Shown piece after piece: positions 37,258 through 48,308 of a DNA stretch of 64,000 nt; the first letter of the stretch is position 1; every line of letters starts with the position of its first letter. A program made the translations under genes and the position numbers. The DNA lies in NCBI GenBank assembly GCA_003255025.1, contig QANY01005557.1, forward strand, positions 1 to 64,000. Reading direction: 5' to 3'. The notes beneath the pieces were generated by a model. That model was given only the letters and a program-made list of their open reading frames with translations, did not search any database and had not been told where the DNA came from. The stretch comes from Datisca glomerata (taxonomy: Eukaryota > Streptophyta > Magnoliopsida > Cucurbitales > Datiscaceae).

Positions 37258-37899
37258 ATGGAAATAGAGCCGAGGCCGCCGGTGGTAGCGAAGAAGCTGT
37301 GGAACTTAATACGAGTAGTCTTCTTCATGTTAAGAAAGGGATTAACGAAGAGCAAATTAATGCTTGAATTCCATTTAATGCTCGAGCGAAGCAAGCTCGC
37401 CGGAAAGTCCATCGGCAATCTCATGCAGCTCCACCACGCCTCTGCCTTCGGCTGCCGCTCCACCGACATCGCCCACTCTTTCGTCTCCACTCGCGAGTAC
37501 GAGTTCAGCTGCAGCAACAGCCCCGCTTACCCTTTCAATTTATACAAACGCCACCACCACGGCGGCGGCGGCCACCACCACCACCGGCGTCACTTCCCCA
37601 AATCGTACCAATACGATGACGTTTCGAGCGCCGTGCAGAAGGTGCTTGAGATGTTGAACAACGAGACGACGGTGGAGTCTAATTCGCCGTTAGTGAGTTT
37701 GCCTGGTTTTGGGAAGAGTCCGACGTTAGTGAGGCAGTTGAGAATAACGGACTCCCCATTTCCGTTAAAGGACGAGGGGGATAGCCAGGTTGATATGGCA
37801 GCTGAGGAGTTTATAAAAAACTTTTACAAGGATCTTAAGCAGCAAAAATCCACGGCTTCCGTCGATTCACCATATCGCGCCACGTGGAGATCACGATGA
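37258..37899 (+). CDS. DUF761 domain protein, single exon
   Basis: A 213-residue intronless protein. The C-terminal motif VDMAAEEFIKNFY (178-190), followed by KDLKQQ, is the plant DUF761 signature (PF05553), seen in proteins annotated as cotton fibre protein or Avr9/Cf-9 rapidly elicited protein 146. The N-terminal part has a conserved-looking AKKLWNLIRVVFFMLRKGL segment (11-29) with a hydrophobic core too short for a clear membrane span. A His/Gly-rich tract (99-112) is low-complexity. The gene is more GC-rich than its surroundings, as usual for intronless plant genes. Molecular function is not established; some relatives affect growth or stress responses. The start is the first ATG after the CT leader, and the frame is intact. 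Confidence 0.87.
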   Translation: MEIEPRPPVVAKKLWNLIRVVFFMLRKGLTKSKLMLEFHLMLERSKLAGKSIGNLMQLHHASAFGCRSTDIAHSFVSTREYEFSCSNSPAYPFNLYKRHHHGGGGHHHHRRHFPKSYQYDDVSSAVQKVLEMLNNETTVESNSPLVSLPGFGKSPTLVRQLRITDSPFPLKDEGDSQVDMAAEEFIKNFYKDLKQQKSTASVDSPYRATWRSR

Positions 37900-39084
37900 A
37901 ATACAATTTCCTAATGTCTAATTACGTTTCTGTCCTATTCCAAGATCAACCATTGGGTGATGGGTTTCCATAATTTTCCCGGAAAATTATTTTACCGCGA
38001 GAAAGTTGTCACATTTTTCTCAGCTCAAATCTGAATTAGTACTGCACATAATCATACTCTCCAAAGTCCATCAAATCCTCTCTGTAGGTTTTTTCTCGGT
38101 TCAGCGATTCTATCTATCACAAGTTATACCAATTAATATGATGATTATCGTCCGTCGTTCTATTTTGTTTCTCGTGAAATCGAGAAGAATGATTCACAAA
38201 ACAAAATAAAACTATGTACAATAATAATCATATTGAATTGTGATGCCCGAAGATTGTGAGAAATAGAATTGATCCTCCTGTTTCTTTTTTGTATTATTCA
38301 GAATCAATTTCCAGTTCTAGGGTTTTTTTTGTAGAATGTCTTTGTTTTTGTTGCCATATATATGTTGATAACGAAAGATTAAAAAGAAAAAGATTTATAT
38401 ATATGACTAGCTATTTTCTTTTTATAAAGCTATAGAGTGTTGGTAAAAGAAAAAGTAACTAATTGTATAATTATGTCTAGAGACCTTTTATTTTATCGAC
38501 AAAACAAAAATATTTAAAAATACAAGCAAACTCAAAATAACAACAGTTTTGATCATTACTATACTTAACTATAGCATCAGCGAAACATCTACAACCCATT
38601 TAATATTATAAACGTCACAAAAGAGATTTACGATCAAGGGCAAGCCTACATAGATGACGGGTTAATTGCCCCCTTTGTGTTTTGGTAGATTTACAATTAT
38701 ATAATTAAATAAACTGTTAAGTTGATAAAATAAGATATTTATCTCCTTAATTTTATGAAATTATCATAATTATATTCATTTTGCCCCTCTAATTTAAAGA
38801 TAATTAAGAAATATTAATTATTAAAAACTTAAATTAGTAAAAAATATATAAATTTTACACCGCTTAATTTTGTGAACTATCAACTTAATTTCCTTTCCCC
38901 CTTTAATTTTAGTAATTAATATAATTTTGTTTTCTTGTTGACTGAATTTTCAACCTATAAAATATGAAAAAATAGATGCATAATGAGATAAATGGATAAA
39001 TAATTCTCGCTGCTTTTCATTTTTAATAAATGTGATTTTGTATAATTTTGGGGTTAAAATTTGCCCCGTTTAAGATGATTAATT
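37900..39084. other. DUF761 3' flank, no gene seen
   Basis: AT-rich noncoding DNA. A 67-codon frame at 38006-38209 has no recognisable features and is probably chance or 3' UTR. Confidence 0.5.
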
Positions 39085-39350
39085 TTATAAAATAAGCAAA
39101 TCTCCAATCAACCAGCTAACAACAACCACCTTAGAATCTGACTGAATCATAATATTCTTTCATCGAGCAGCAAAAGCCATCTCCAAACAATTAGAAAATG
39201 CTATTAACTTAACATTTTCAGTGCAAGATGCCAAACATCTTTTCCCTTAGTAGTTAAAAACATCATCATTATAGTTTGTTGCGACAAAACCTCCAACAAC
39301 TTGTGTAGGAGATACGATAAAAACAGCATCACAGTTCATTTTAACTGGTT
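39085..39350 (-). pseudogene. LINE RNase H (RVT_3) fragment
   Basis: On the minus strand KMNCDAVF opens an RNase H fold of plant LINE type. GGFVATN, the Glu-bearing ASCTENVKLIAFSNCLEMAF and the Asp-bearing MIQSDSKVVV follow, so the three expected acidic positions are recognisable. Two in-frame stops (after DDVFNY and after FAAR) break it. No other part of the LINE is seen nearby on this strand. Confidence 0.82.
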
Positions 39351-39974
39351 GAATTCTAGAGAAATCTTGAAAATAGAAAAAAAATAATGATAGTGTTAAA
39401 ATTAATTCAAATGGCTACGCTTTAATCCAAAATCACGAGCTTTTGGAATTACCCTAGTCGTTTATCATGATTTTTAAAGCGGGAAGGTCGTCTCTCGAGT
39501 TCAACTGTCACATCAACAATCTTCTCCTCTAATTCAACATTAGACGTGTCCACGTCCACGTGTTAGATCCATTACGAGATTTCAAAGATATATACAACGG
39601 CCCAGAATGTTAATTAATATTGTTGAGACAGATTTGAATAATCAGAACACGAAGAAGGAAATTTAAGAAAAATTATAAATTAATAAACTTCATTCTTACT
39701 TTCTAAACTTTTCATTGAAAACCAAAGATGAGAATTTCCTTCGTACTTCCTCAGATCCAACCATTAACCATAACCAATCAAATTTCTCACACTACAATTA
39801 ATTTTCAATAAGAGCAAGTTTTTAGTTTTAATAAAGGTTTCAATTAAAAAACCATTACACTGAGAATACACTGTCCGTTGACAAAATTTTGGGGGAGTAC
39901 TGACGAAATTTGTTTTTTAATAACGGCCAGTTTTGGTTTTAAGGACGGTTTCCTCTTATATGCAGCTTCGTGAG

Positions 39975-40715
39975 ATTATATGTTACATGTAGCTAAAATA
40001 AATTATTCAATTAATGCAGTAGTTAATCATGGGAATATAGAAGAATTACTCCCCTGCTTCGAATTCCATCTGTGGCAACTTTGGAAAGCAAGAAGCAATA
40101 CAACTTTTAATGGAGTGGATTTCGATGTGGTCGTAACGGTTCAGATTGCTGAAGAAAAATATACCGAATTTCTCTGAGCCACTCGTATCAATCATGCAGG
40201 GGGCTGGAAGTTATTTCAGCTCGGTCTCATCAACCTTTGAATGACTCCTGGCTCCTTTGCTCAGATGTTGCGAGAAATCAAAACGATGACGGTGGTCCTG
40301 GGTGGGCTCTTTGTGACCCTAGGGGATCTGTTCATGCAGTGGGGTTCAAAAACATCCGGAACTCTAGCTCGGTGATTTATTCAGAAGTGGCGGCTGTCTT
40401 ATGGGCATTGGAATCTAGCCTCAAATTTCGTCCGGACCAGATCAAAGTTTTCTCTGATTGTTCTATGCTTGTTGACGCTATCAGTGCTAGACATGTCATT
40501 TTTGACATCTGGGCTATGGCGGAGAGTTTTACCTCTATTAACTTTTGTCATTGCCCTAGACAAAAAATATACCAGCCCATGAGTGTGCTAGAGAGTGTTG
40601 TTATTCTATTGTTCCTCACTTTTTATGTAGTCCTTTCATTGAACCTTCTCTGTTTACCGAGCATGAGTTGTTGTTCCCTTTCTAGTAATGAAAATTTCTT
40701 TTGACAAAAAACAAA
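39975..40715 (+). pseudogene. LINE C-terminal fragment with RNase H
   Basis: LWQLWKARSNTTFNG (about 40070-40110) is the usual link between zf-RVT and RNase H in plant LINEs. RNase H follows: DGGPGWALCDPRGSV, SEVAAVLWALESSL (Glu) and KVFSDCSMLVDAI (Asp), about 40270-40480. A stop at about 40176 and frame shifts before it and near 40565 break it. The end (AATGAAAATTTCTTTTGAC then an A-rich run) resembles a LINE 3' end. Only the last about 0.7 kb of the element is present, probably by 5' truncation. Confidence 0.82.
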
Positions 40716-42421
40716 ATTAAAGTGGCTCGATTGATCAAATGATTATTTCCCACTAAAAAGATCGCCATGTTTTCTAAATTTTTTAGATTGAAAATTTAGA
40801 TTGGAGATTCAGATAAATGATTTGGATTGAAGATCGGATTTATAATATTGTGTTTACTATAAATTTGAATTATGTTGAATTAAATTATTTGAATTATATG
40901 AGATTAGACAAATTTATTATATTGTCATTCAGTTAATAAATTGTTGGTTTGAACGATGATCACAACTAAAACGAACAAAATAATAAAAAGAAAAATCTCC
41001 CAAAAAAGAAAACAACCAGCTCTATAGTGGGGGTGCAATGGGTGTGAGTGGGTGAGAGAAAGTGATGGTTTAGCTATATAATTGAAGGAGTCTTTCTCAA
41101 GCACTACAGAGGGCTCTCTCTCTCCCTCTCTCTCTCTCTCAGTGATGATAAACTGGAGGGATGCTTAATTATCTAAATATCCAAGTATAATTAGTGTGGC
41201 TCTCCTCCATTTTATTCCCTTTCTTTATGAATGATATTTTTCAGTTTTAAAACCTCAAAACTAATCCTTCCCTCTGAAAAGAACCTCAAAACTCAGCTGC
41301 TCCAAAAACTCATGGAATGAATGATCTGAATATATATGATGCTGACCATTGATTTTGACTGAGTTTGCCACACGTTTGAACTTTATACCTAGCTAATTAA
41401 TTAAATTGAAATTTCATATCAAATTATTAGTTTTAAGAACGTACCAAGTCTAGTTAATAATTTCCTAATATCATATGTGCATTGTAAGCATGTCTTCTTA
41501 ATATCAAGACATTTTGCTATAATAAAAAGTTATTGGAATGGTTTCCCAAATCGCCTGAATATGCCTCATTTGTAATGATTATCAGGTTTTGGTTCCCTTC
41601 TCCCTAATACATAGATTTTAAACACTGATCGGATTAGATTTTTCAACTTGGTATCAAATTTTAGCTTGACGTTTGTTTGTGCTACTTTAGTTCAGGTATT
41701 TATGCCACTTAGTTCGAGCTGTTTGATATGTTGCTTAGTTCAACTGTGGTCCAGGAGGATGTATTAGAATGTCGTCCAATGTCGCTTGATCTTCTCCCTT
41801 TTGTACTAGTTAAGATGACTTAGTTCTTCTTTCTAACACCTATGTTTTAAAAAGTGATTGAGTTGGACTTTCCAATTGATAAGAACGAGTCCAACTAGAT
41901 GAGGAGTTTTTGTTAGAGTAAAATCTTTTAGTGAAAACCATCAGTCAAAATCTAAATAATATACATGTTGGATCACTAAGAATCAATTATTAATTTAATC
42001 AGAAGTGTACTTTAATTTATGACAATAGGTCATTTTATAAAGTTGAGTGGTTTGCCTTCTATATCTACACAATTCTTCAAGAGAGAGTACATTTTATTTA
42101 AGCCTCTTTGTTTTCTTTCTAATGAGTTCCAATGATAAAATATTAGAGAGAATGGAATGTTTCCCTTATCGCGTGATCTAAGAACCATAATCACTATATA
42201 TAGACAACATCCTTGTTATCTTTTGGATTTCTACTTTAACCCATCATAAAAATATAATTAGTTTTAAGTCTTTAGACATCAAGATCTGCATCCTATCAGA
42301 TACATTAAAACCCACATTACCTAAGTAGTTAGCAAATCACTTTAATTTGGCTTATCTTACTTGACAATCTGCAATACATAATTATTCACATATAACTCTA
42401 ATATTAAGTTAAGGGTCCCAC
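40716..42421. other. Intergenic DNA with a CT microsatellite; left part of a copia LTR remnant
   Basis: No gene is seen. CT repeats lie at about 41108-41140. From roughly 41900 to 42421 the sequence may be a minus-strand copia LTR, since a copia polypurine tract abuts it at 42423; its left limit could not be set. Confidence 0.4.
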
Positions 42422-42433
42422 AATCTCCCACTT
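42422..42433 (-). other. copia polypurine tract and 3' LTR start
   Basis: On the minus strand AAGTGGGAGAT is followed by TGTGGGACCCTTAAC. This is the arrangement at the 3' end of many plant copia elements: purine tract, then an LTR beginning TGT. The internal side (42434-42780) shows no intact frame. Confidence 0.55.
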
Positions 42434-42784
42434 GGGTTATATGTGTAACCTTATAGTTATGCTTTGTAAAATAACCGAACGAGCTCTACATTGTTATCAT
42501 TACCAAAATGTATATATAACCAATATGGTACATCAACCATCCTAGCATAGGATTAAAACTACATTCGCTACATCTATCATGACTCAACCCATTGATGGCC
42601 ACGTATCTCAATACAACTAAATGACATGGATTATGATGTGGATGTGGAGCGTCCAAATTTCATGCAAGTGATCTTAACATGCATATTTTCAACTGGTCCA
42701 CCCTTTAAACCTTAGTGAGATCAAACCATACCAGAATCATAGTAAATAAACAAAAACTATTGTTGTTATAAAAAATATCAACAA

Positions 42785-43506
42785 TGAGGTGGTATGCAAT
42801 CTCCTATCCACGTAGGAGTCATCTAGGACGGACCTGCACAATACTGATAAATAACTCTAAGGCGAAGAGAACCAGAGGAGTGGTTTCCTCGTCGAAAAGC
42901 CTCTGATGCTTAAGTCAGTATCTTGAAAAAAATTTGGCAGAGTTTCCCTTATGAGAGAATTGCTTACCTTGTATCATCTGTAGAGGGTGTATTTATACCT
43001 GAAACCTTGGATGAGTATACGTGTGAATAAGTTTCGGGCGAGGTGACAACCTCTATTTGATATGATGAGATGGGGCGGCATTTAATGCCTTTGTCCCCCT
43101 AGCTGATGAAAACGAGGGTGCATTAAATGTCAATTTACATTTAGTCGCATCGGACGTGGTGGATGTGACCGTTAGGTGGCTGACTTGACGCTTCATCATG
43201 GCGACTGAAGTCGACCAATGCTTGCCGCAAGGGAGAAAATGCCACGCGGAGTGCTACTTTCGGCAAATAATAATGATGTATGGTATAGGGCTAGCTAACC
43301 CTCTGCGTTAGATGCTCTTTTCGAGGCTTTTTAGCTTACGATGGTCGGTGTCGTTTGAGCTCCTTGGAGACTGACATGGCCAGGTCAGTTCCCCTCCCTT
43401 TTAGGAGCTCATTTCTTCAATCCATTTTCCCGGGATAGAATAAAGACATTTGTCGTGACCTGTCATGTGGTGTCGCGCCATTGGTAGTCTGGGAATATCC
43501 ATAACA
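42785..43506 (-). repeat. gypsy 3' LTR (722 bp)
   Basis: Read on the minus strand it starts TGTTATGGATATTCCC and ends GCATACCACCTCA. It has a TATA box (GTATAAATA at about 42990-42998) and downstream the CTGACTTAAGCATCAGAGG block seen in R/U5 of many plant gypsy LTRs. A clear polypurine tract abuts its start, so it is the 3' LTR of a minus-strand element. No second LTR was found in the window. Confidence 0.72.
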
Positions 43507-43520
43507 ATTGCCCCCAGTCA
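43507..43520 (-). other. gypsy polypurine tract
   Basis: On the minus strand GACTGGGGGCAATT lies immediately before the LTR start TGTTATGG. Confidence 0.72.
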
Positions 43521-44748
43521 AAGATCCTATGTGAGTCATGCCAAGTCAGGTGCGAAGACTTTAACGTCTTTTCTTAAGCATGAGTCGAATCGCAGAGCTT
43601 TTATTGCCTTCAATTGCTCGTTATGATCGTGACTATGCCCTGTTGGGGTATCTTCGTAGGTTAAGTTTGGGCGGGCTAAGTGCTTTTTAAAGTGAAATTC
43701 CACACACGTGCACTACAAGAAAGATATGATTTTTGTTGGTCGCAAAAAGATTTTTGTTGGTCGCAAAAAGATATGATTTTTCACCCAAGAAAGGAAAATA
43801 AGTGGCGCACCATTTTTTCTTAGGCTTTTGCTGATGAAAATAAAAATTAATCAGTAAGGATTAAGGTTTTACCAACTAAAACATAGATGATAGTTGGTAA
43901 AGACCCACTTTTTCTGACCAATAAAAAGAACTGTTGCCAAAACATGCCACCAAAACGACGTCATTCAAAGATAACAATAAAACCCTCTTCCTTTCTCAGC
44001 TCCCCTCACATCGCTCCCAGAATCCTCTTTTCCCTCTCACCCAGCTACAGATCTCGTTCATTTGTCACTGTTGGTCGCTGAGTTTCTTCTTCATCATCAT
44101 CGTTTGTCGCTTAGGTTCATGTAAGCAAACCTCTTCCTTCTTATTCTTTTTCAACTTTTGTTGATGAAATAATGCTTGAATTTCTGGTAGTGATAATATC
44201 TTTTTGTTAAATTTTCAATCGATCCTTGAATTAGAAATAAAAAAAATGAAAAAGTCTCAACGTGAATTTCATCTCATATATATGTTGTAGGTAGAGCTTG
44301 AATTTTAGTCGGCATTAATATATATCTAGAGGTCCTTCTCAGGGTTGAAACATTTTTGTGACGCTTGATTTTTCCTGTCTTCTATTTGATTCTCTAGTTC
44401 ATATAGGCTGGATAATTGCAAGGGGACCAATGCTTATTCTTCTGCTTGTTGGTTTCTTTTATTGCTCTCATTCGTCCCTCTTAATAGATTCCTATTCATA
44501 TTATACGTTTCCTCCTCCATTTACCTCCTCTTCTTAATAAAGTAGTCCTGATGTTCAAATTCACTGGTATAGTTTTAGCCATACACGTCTTGTTATATCA
44601 ACAAATCCAAATCTCCATGCCGATAAGCTTTTATACTTCGAGATTTAACTAATTTCAATGTTTTCTTACTTCATGAGAAATTGCATCTATGCTTGCTTAG
44701 AAATTAATTTGGTAGAGTCACAAGTACATATATCTAGTATTATCGTGT

Positions 44749-45125
44749 GCTAAATGCTTTTTGAATACTTTCTGATTGATGGTCATTGTCTAAGATGATA
44801 GTGTTAGTTTCATTATTTGAGGGGGGGGGGTATCACTTTGTATATGATTCTGCTAAATACTTTTTGAATACTTTTTGATTGATACTCACTGTCAAAAATA
44901 ATAGTGTTAGTTTTAATATATGTGTGGGGGGGGGGGGNNNNNNNNNNNNNNNNNNNNNNNNNNNNNNNNNNNNNNNNNNNNNNNNNNNNNNNNNNNNNNN
45001 NNNNNNNNNNNNNNNNNNNNNNNNNNNNNNNNNNNNNNNNNNNNNNNNNNNNNNNNNNNNNNNNGGGGGGGGGGGAGGTTATCACTTTGAATCAGATTAT
45101 GTTGGATGTTTTTTGAATACTTTAT
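44749..45125. repeat. Diverged tandem units with poly-G, and assembly gap
   Basis: A unit with CTAAAT(G/A)CTTTTTGAATACTTT, GATAGTGTTAGTTT-like sequence and a G run is seen at about 44751-44830 and 44852-44937, and partly again after the gap (45065-45125, with ATCACTTTG.. and TTTTTTGAATACTTTATG). Bases 44938-45064 are unknown and lie exactly between two G runs, so the true copy number may be higher. Confidence 0.75.
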
Positions 45126-45159
45126 GATTAATGAATATATTTATCTTGACTTTGGCTCA

Positions 45160-45440
45160 TTGAGATATTAGAGGAACGCATGTGTACCTTACGGGATGAG
45201 TCTATCACTGAGGATGCTATACCTCGCACCGAAGAAGAGATAGTTGAAGAAGTTCTCGGGTGAAATAAATGTCTTGGACGTGGAGCCCCACCCACATCTT
45301 CTAAGAAAAAAAATCGATGTGAAAATTTAGTTTTATAAGAACCAATTAAATCATTGGAGAGCAAAAAATAATGCTTACTTGATTGGGCTCATCAAAATGA
45401 TTTTCTAACTCCTGACGATGACTTAATAATAGAAACGTGA
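45160..45440 (+). pseudogene. CACTA transposase-like C-terminal remnant
   Basis: A short frame reads RTEEEIVEEVLG, a stop, then CLGRGAPPTSSKKK. The acidic EEIVEEVLG followed by a GLG-like stretch recalls the C-terminus of plant En/Spm transposase-associated proteins. The assignment rests on pattern and on lying within a CACTA element. Confidence 0.45.
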
Positions 45441-46568
45441 GGTTCAAAATATTTATTAAGCTTTGTAGTTGTCACAATCGAGCTTGGATTCTATTCTTTG
45501 AATTATCTTTTCGTGATACATTTGTGACAATTGAGCTTTTTGATACTATCTTTTGAATTATCTTTTTATGGATATGTTTCGAAGATTTTATAATGAACTA
45601 CTTTATAACATTACATATATTAATGAATAATATATATAGTTCTTAGAGAAATACTGTGTATGATAAACATTATGATAATATATTGACTATTAGGTATATA
45701 GAAACTAAAAATTTAATATTTTTTTGATAAGTATTATGTAAGAATAAGTTTTTTTGTGACCAATAAAATTGATCACAAAAAGCTTTTCGCGACCAAACAA
45801 TGTTTGTCGCCAAAAGCTTTAGGCGACCAAAATAAATTTCCGTTGCACAAATTTTATGCGACGGAAAATTGGATTGGTCGCGAAAAGCTTTGGCGACCAA
45901 CCTTGACGTCGTCGCGATGAAACACGAGACGACAAACATCTTTGATGCCAAAAGCTGTTGCGACGAAGTATCAATCATCACAAAAAGCTAACAATCTTCG
46001 CTGACAATCTTCAGCCGATAATCTTCATTGACGAAGCAAAAGCGACGCCATTCGCGATGAATTAAACTTCGTTGGCAAAACCTTTTATTGATGAGGTTTA
46101 GGGGCTTTAGCGACCAAAATATTGGTCGCTAAAGCTTTGTTTCTTGTAGTGGTGGGTTCCCACGTTTGAAATTTGAAATTCTCCGTTCTTGTTAGTAGTG
46201 GTAATGATGGCGCGTGAGAGAGGGAGGTGAGGACCGCGTGACATTGGTTACCAAAGTGCCGCTTATCACATCGACGTGTGCGCCTGATTTCCTGAGCTCG
46301 TCGGTTCGTAAAAAGATGGATCTCTAACCCGTCGGCTCATTTGAATGGTCTCGATCATTGTTCGCCCCAATGTCTATAAATGAGCAATTTTCTCCACACC
46401 ATTCACTTTTCCCCCCATCTGAGATAGACGAGCTCTTTAGCGACTTCCTTTTTTGCCCCTATCTCATCAATTCTATAAAAACTAAGAGCCTCCCACTTCT
46501 CGGAGGAACTTTCTTCAAGTGCTTGTTCCGAGTCCTCTTCTTTATCCCAATTGCTTGTTAGGTACCAC

Positions 46569-47286
46569 ATGGATTCAAGTGCATCAGCCGAGACTGGTGG
46601 TTCCCGTTCTGATCCTGAATGTGATGCGATTCTGAGTGAGAGTTCTGGCCACTAGGGGGCCGATGACTACCCCTTTTCACTGATCGAGAATGACTTAGTC
46701 TTTATCTGAAAGAAGTATCATCTCCTAGACTACATTCACCTACGGCTGCCAAATTATGGTGAGAGAGTTAGTGCCCCTCGACATGGAGGGATCGACTTGT
46801 ACCTGGCGACTCTAGAAGGTGGGTCGTGTCTTCCCCTGCACCCATTCTTCAGGAGGTGGTTCTCTTCTATAGTGATAACCCTGGCCCAACTCCAGCCCAA
46901 CTCTTGGAGGGTCATGGTGGGATTGCTGGGTCTTTGTGGAAGTTACATGGTGGTGGGGACTTCTCGTTAGAGGAATTCAACTTCCTGTTCCAACTAAAGA
47001 CTCCCCCAAGAAACTAGGTGGGAAGGCTACCTCTCGGCCCCTAAGCTGGTACTATATCAACGGATTTGCTTCTCGAACGACCCTAATTACTCTTTTTGTT
47101 TGTGCTCCGGCTTCTCCCCCAACTTTTTATAACAAGAGCCTCTGTGTGACTGGTAGACCCGAAATTGTCCTTCTTGTTACTCTATTCAACAAACTACTTT
47201 TGATTGTACTCTTCGAGACTTCACCATTAGAAAATTTTTTTACTCAAAGATACAATAAACATCTTCCAACTATGGCAAGGTACTGA
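46569..47286 (+). pseudogene. Transposase_28-like (putative gypsy-type) frame, antisense to its host element
   Basis: An ATG at 46569 opens MDSSASAETGGSRSDPE. After stops the frame gives APRHGGIDLYLATLEGG and, after a frameshift, LHPFFRRW with AQLQPNSWRVMVG, then the EEFNFLFQLK segment. This order (GGI.LYL, LPLHPFFR, L.PNSWR, F.YQLK) is the plant domain named 'putative gypsy type transposon' (PF04195). Upstream, TCTATAAATGAG at about 46372-46383 could be its TATA box, and the leader is C/T-rich. The frame runs opposite to the gypsy LTR at 42785-43506. It has at least two stops and one frameshift and is not functional. Confidence 0.65.
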
Positions 47287-47289
47287 GAA

Positions 47290-47776
47290 GTACCAAGGCT
47301 TGAAGCTCGTCGTCTAACACATTTTCATGATAGAAAGTTGATTTACCATTTTCTTCATCTCATTCAAACTCTCTGCAATTGAAGCTCCCTTTTGTATTTT
47401 AAGTTGACAAACTTTCTTATCAGAAAACTTTATTCTTAGTTGTTTTCCTCTCATACAACTCTTCTAACTTATTTCACAAATAGTATGCAGAAGCTTCATT
47501 CAAAATATGATGATACACATTGTCATCCACCCATTGACATATAAAACCCACAACTTGACTATTCAACAATTCTCAATCTTCATTACTCACATCCTTCAGT
47601 TTTCTCGAATCACCTTTAATTGGAGCTAACTTGATACTTTTTCGCAATAAAGAAAATCTTTCATTTTTTCTTTTCATAACTGTCAATTAGCTGCATTCAG
47701 ACTAATCATTCTGGTTGTAATTAAATTCAATGATTATCCTAATTATTGTTTACCGATATAAAATTCTCATACCACT
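47290..47776 (-). pseudogene. copia gag N-terminal fragment with primer-binding site
   Basis: On the minus strand a copia gag (UBN2-like) remnant reads LEELYERKTTKNKVF, IQKGASIAESLNEMKKMVNQLS. Ahead of it, TGGTATGAGAAT at 47763-47774 resembles the initiator-Met tRNA primer-binding site TGGTATCAGAGC, two bases after a TAACA that may end an LTR (47777 rightward). Stops break the frame. It may be the 5' portion of the copia whose 3' end lies at 42422. Confidence 0.7.
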
Positions 47777-48308
47777 TGTTAGGGGAGAGAGTTGTGGGAT
47801 GTTTGTAAATTGATTTTGGGCATTTAGGCTGAAGTCAGGCCTAGGCGCCCGGCCCATTGGTACAAGCACAAACCCAGTTTCCATTACCCAACATTTTTAA
47901 GCTGACCCGCCAAAAATCTCAGACGGACGCCAAAGCCGACGTGGGCATTTCAGAGTGGTCAACTTCCTTGATATGTGATAATCACGGAAACACTTGAACT
48001 CTCCTCATTTTTCCTTCAATTTCACTCGTATCAAACACAAACATTTCCTCAACTAACGACTGCTTTCAGAGATGCAAAATTTCACATAGTGGTTCGGTGC
48101 ATGGTGCTCTCTCTCGCAATTCACACGCAGAGGCCTCCGATTCTCAAAAACGTTTCTCTAGCTATAAACATTGAGCAGAAGCTTAGTTCGATCTCAGTTT
48201 CGAGCTATTAAACCATCACTGTTCCAAATCCTCATTCTCTGGTTCGTGAATCTCGATTTTGGTGACTGAGGGCAAACATTGTTTTGGATCCGGATTTTGT
48301 TTACTCAA
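47777..48308 (+). promoter_or_regulatory. Upstream region and 5' UTR of the golgin gene, partly copia LTR
   Basis: The left part probably belongs to a minus-strand copia LTR. From about 48000 the DNA is C/T-rich and looks like a plant promoter/leader. No clear TATA box was fixed. The last 100 bases before the start codon have no upstream ATG in frame. Confidence 0.45.

Larger units (their letters stand above)
43711..46151. mobile_element. CACTA (En/Spm) transposon, non-autonomous deletion derivative
   Basis: Termini are CACTACAAGAAA at 43711-43722 and its exact inverse TTTCTTGTAGTG at 46140-46151. A 3-bp target duplication GTG flanks both sides (43708-43710, 46152-46154), as expected for CACTA elements. 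The ends are loaded with subterminal repeats of TGGTCGC/GCGACCA type: several at 43736-43770 on the left and many at 45755-46130 on the right. The interior has only a small transposase-like remnant and a gap of unknown bases. Length is about 2.44 kb including 127 unknown bases. It inserted into the gypsy element. Confidence 0.92.
43521..47290 (-). mobile_element. Internal 3' part of a Tat-like gypsy element, split by CACTA
   Basis: The internal region inward from the polypurine tract is 43521-43710, interrupted by the CACTA element, and resumes at 46152. No sense-strand pol domain was recognised. It carries a plus-strand (antisense) reading frame at 46569-47280. In plant Tat-lineage elements, extra frames, often antisense, sit between pol and the 3' LTR, and this fits that place. 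Everything further 5' (integrase, reverse transcriptase, gag, 5' LTR) is missing. Confidence 0.6.

Noticed and set aside
37209..37517. 102-codon minus-strand frame over the DUF761 gene
   Set aside because: Antisense shadow of a GC-rich coding exon; it encodes the CT repeat as an Arg/Glu run.
41600..41670. Primer-site-like TTGGTATCAAATTTTAGC on the plus strand
   Set aside because: Resembles a copia primer site but no LTR end precedes it and no gag follows.
45670..45981. 103-codon minus-strand frame at the CACTA right end
   Set aside because: Produced by subterminal repeats; repetitive composition and no transposase features.
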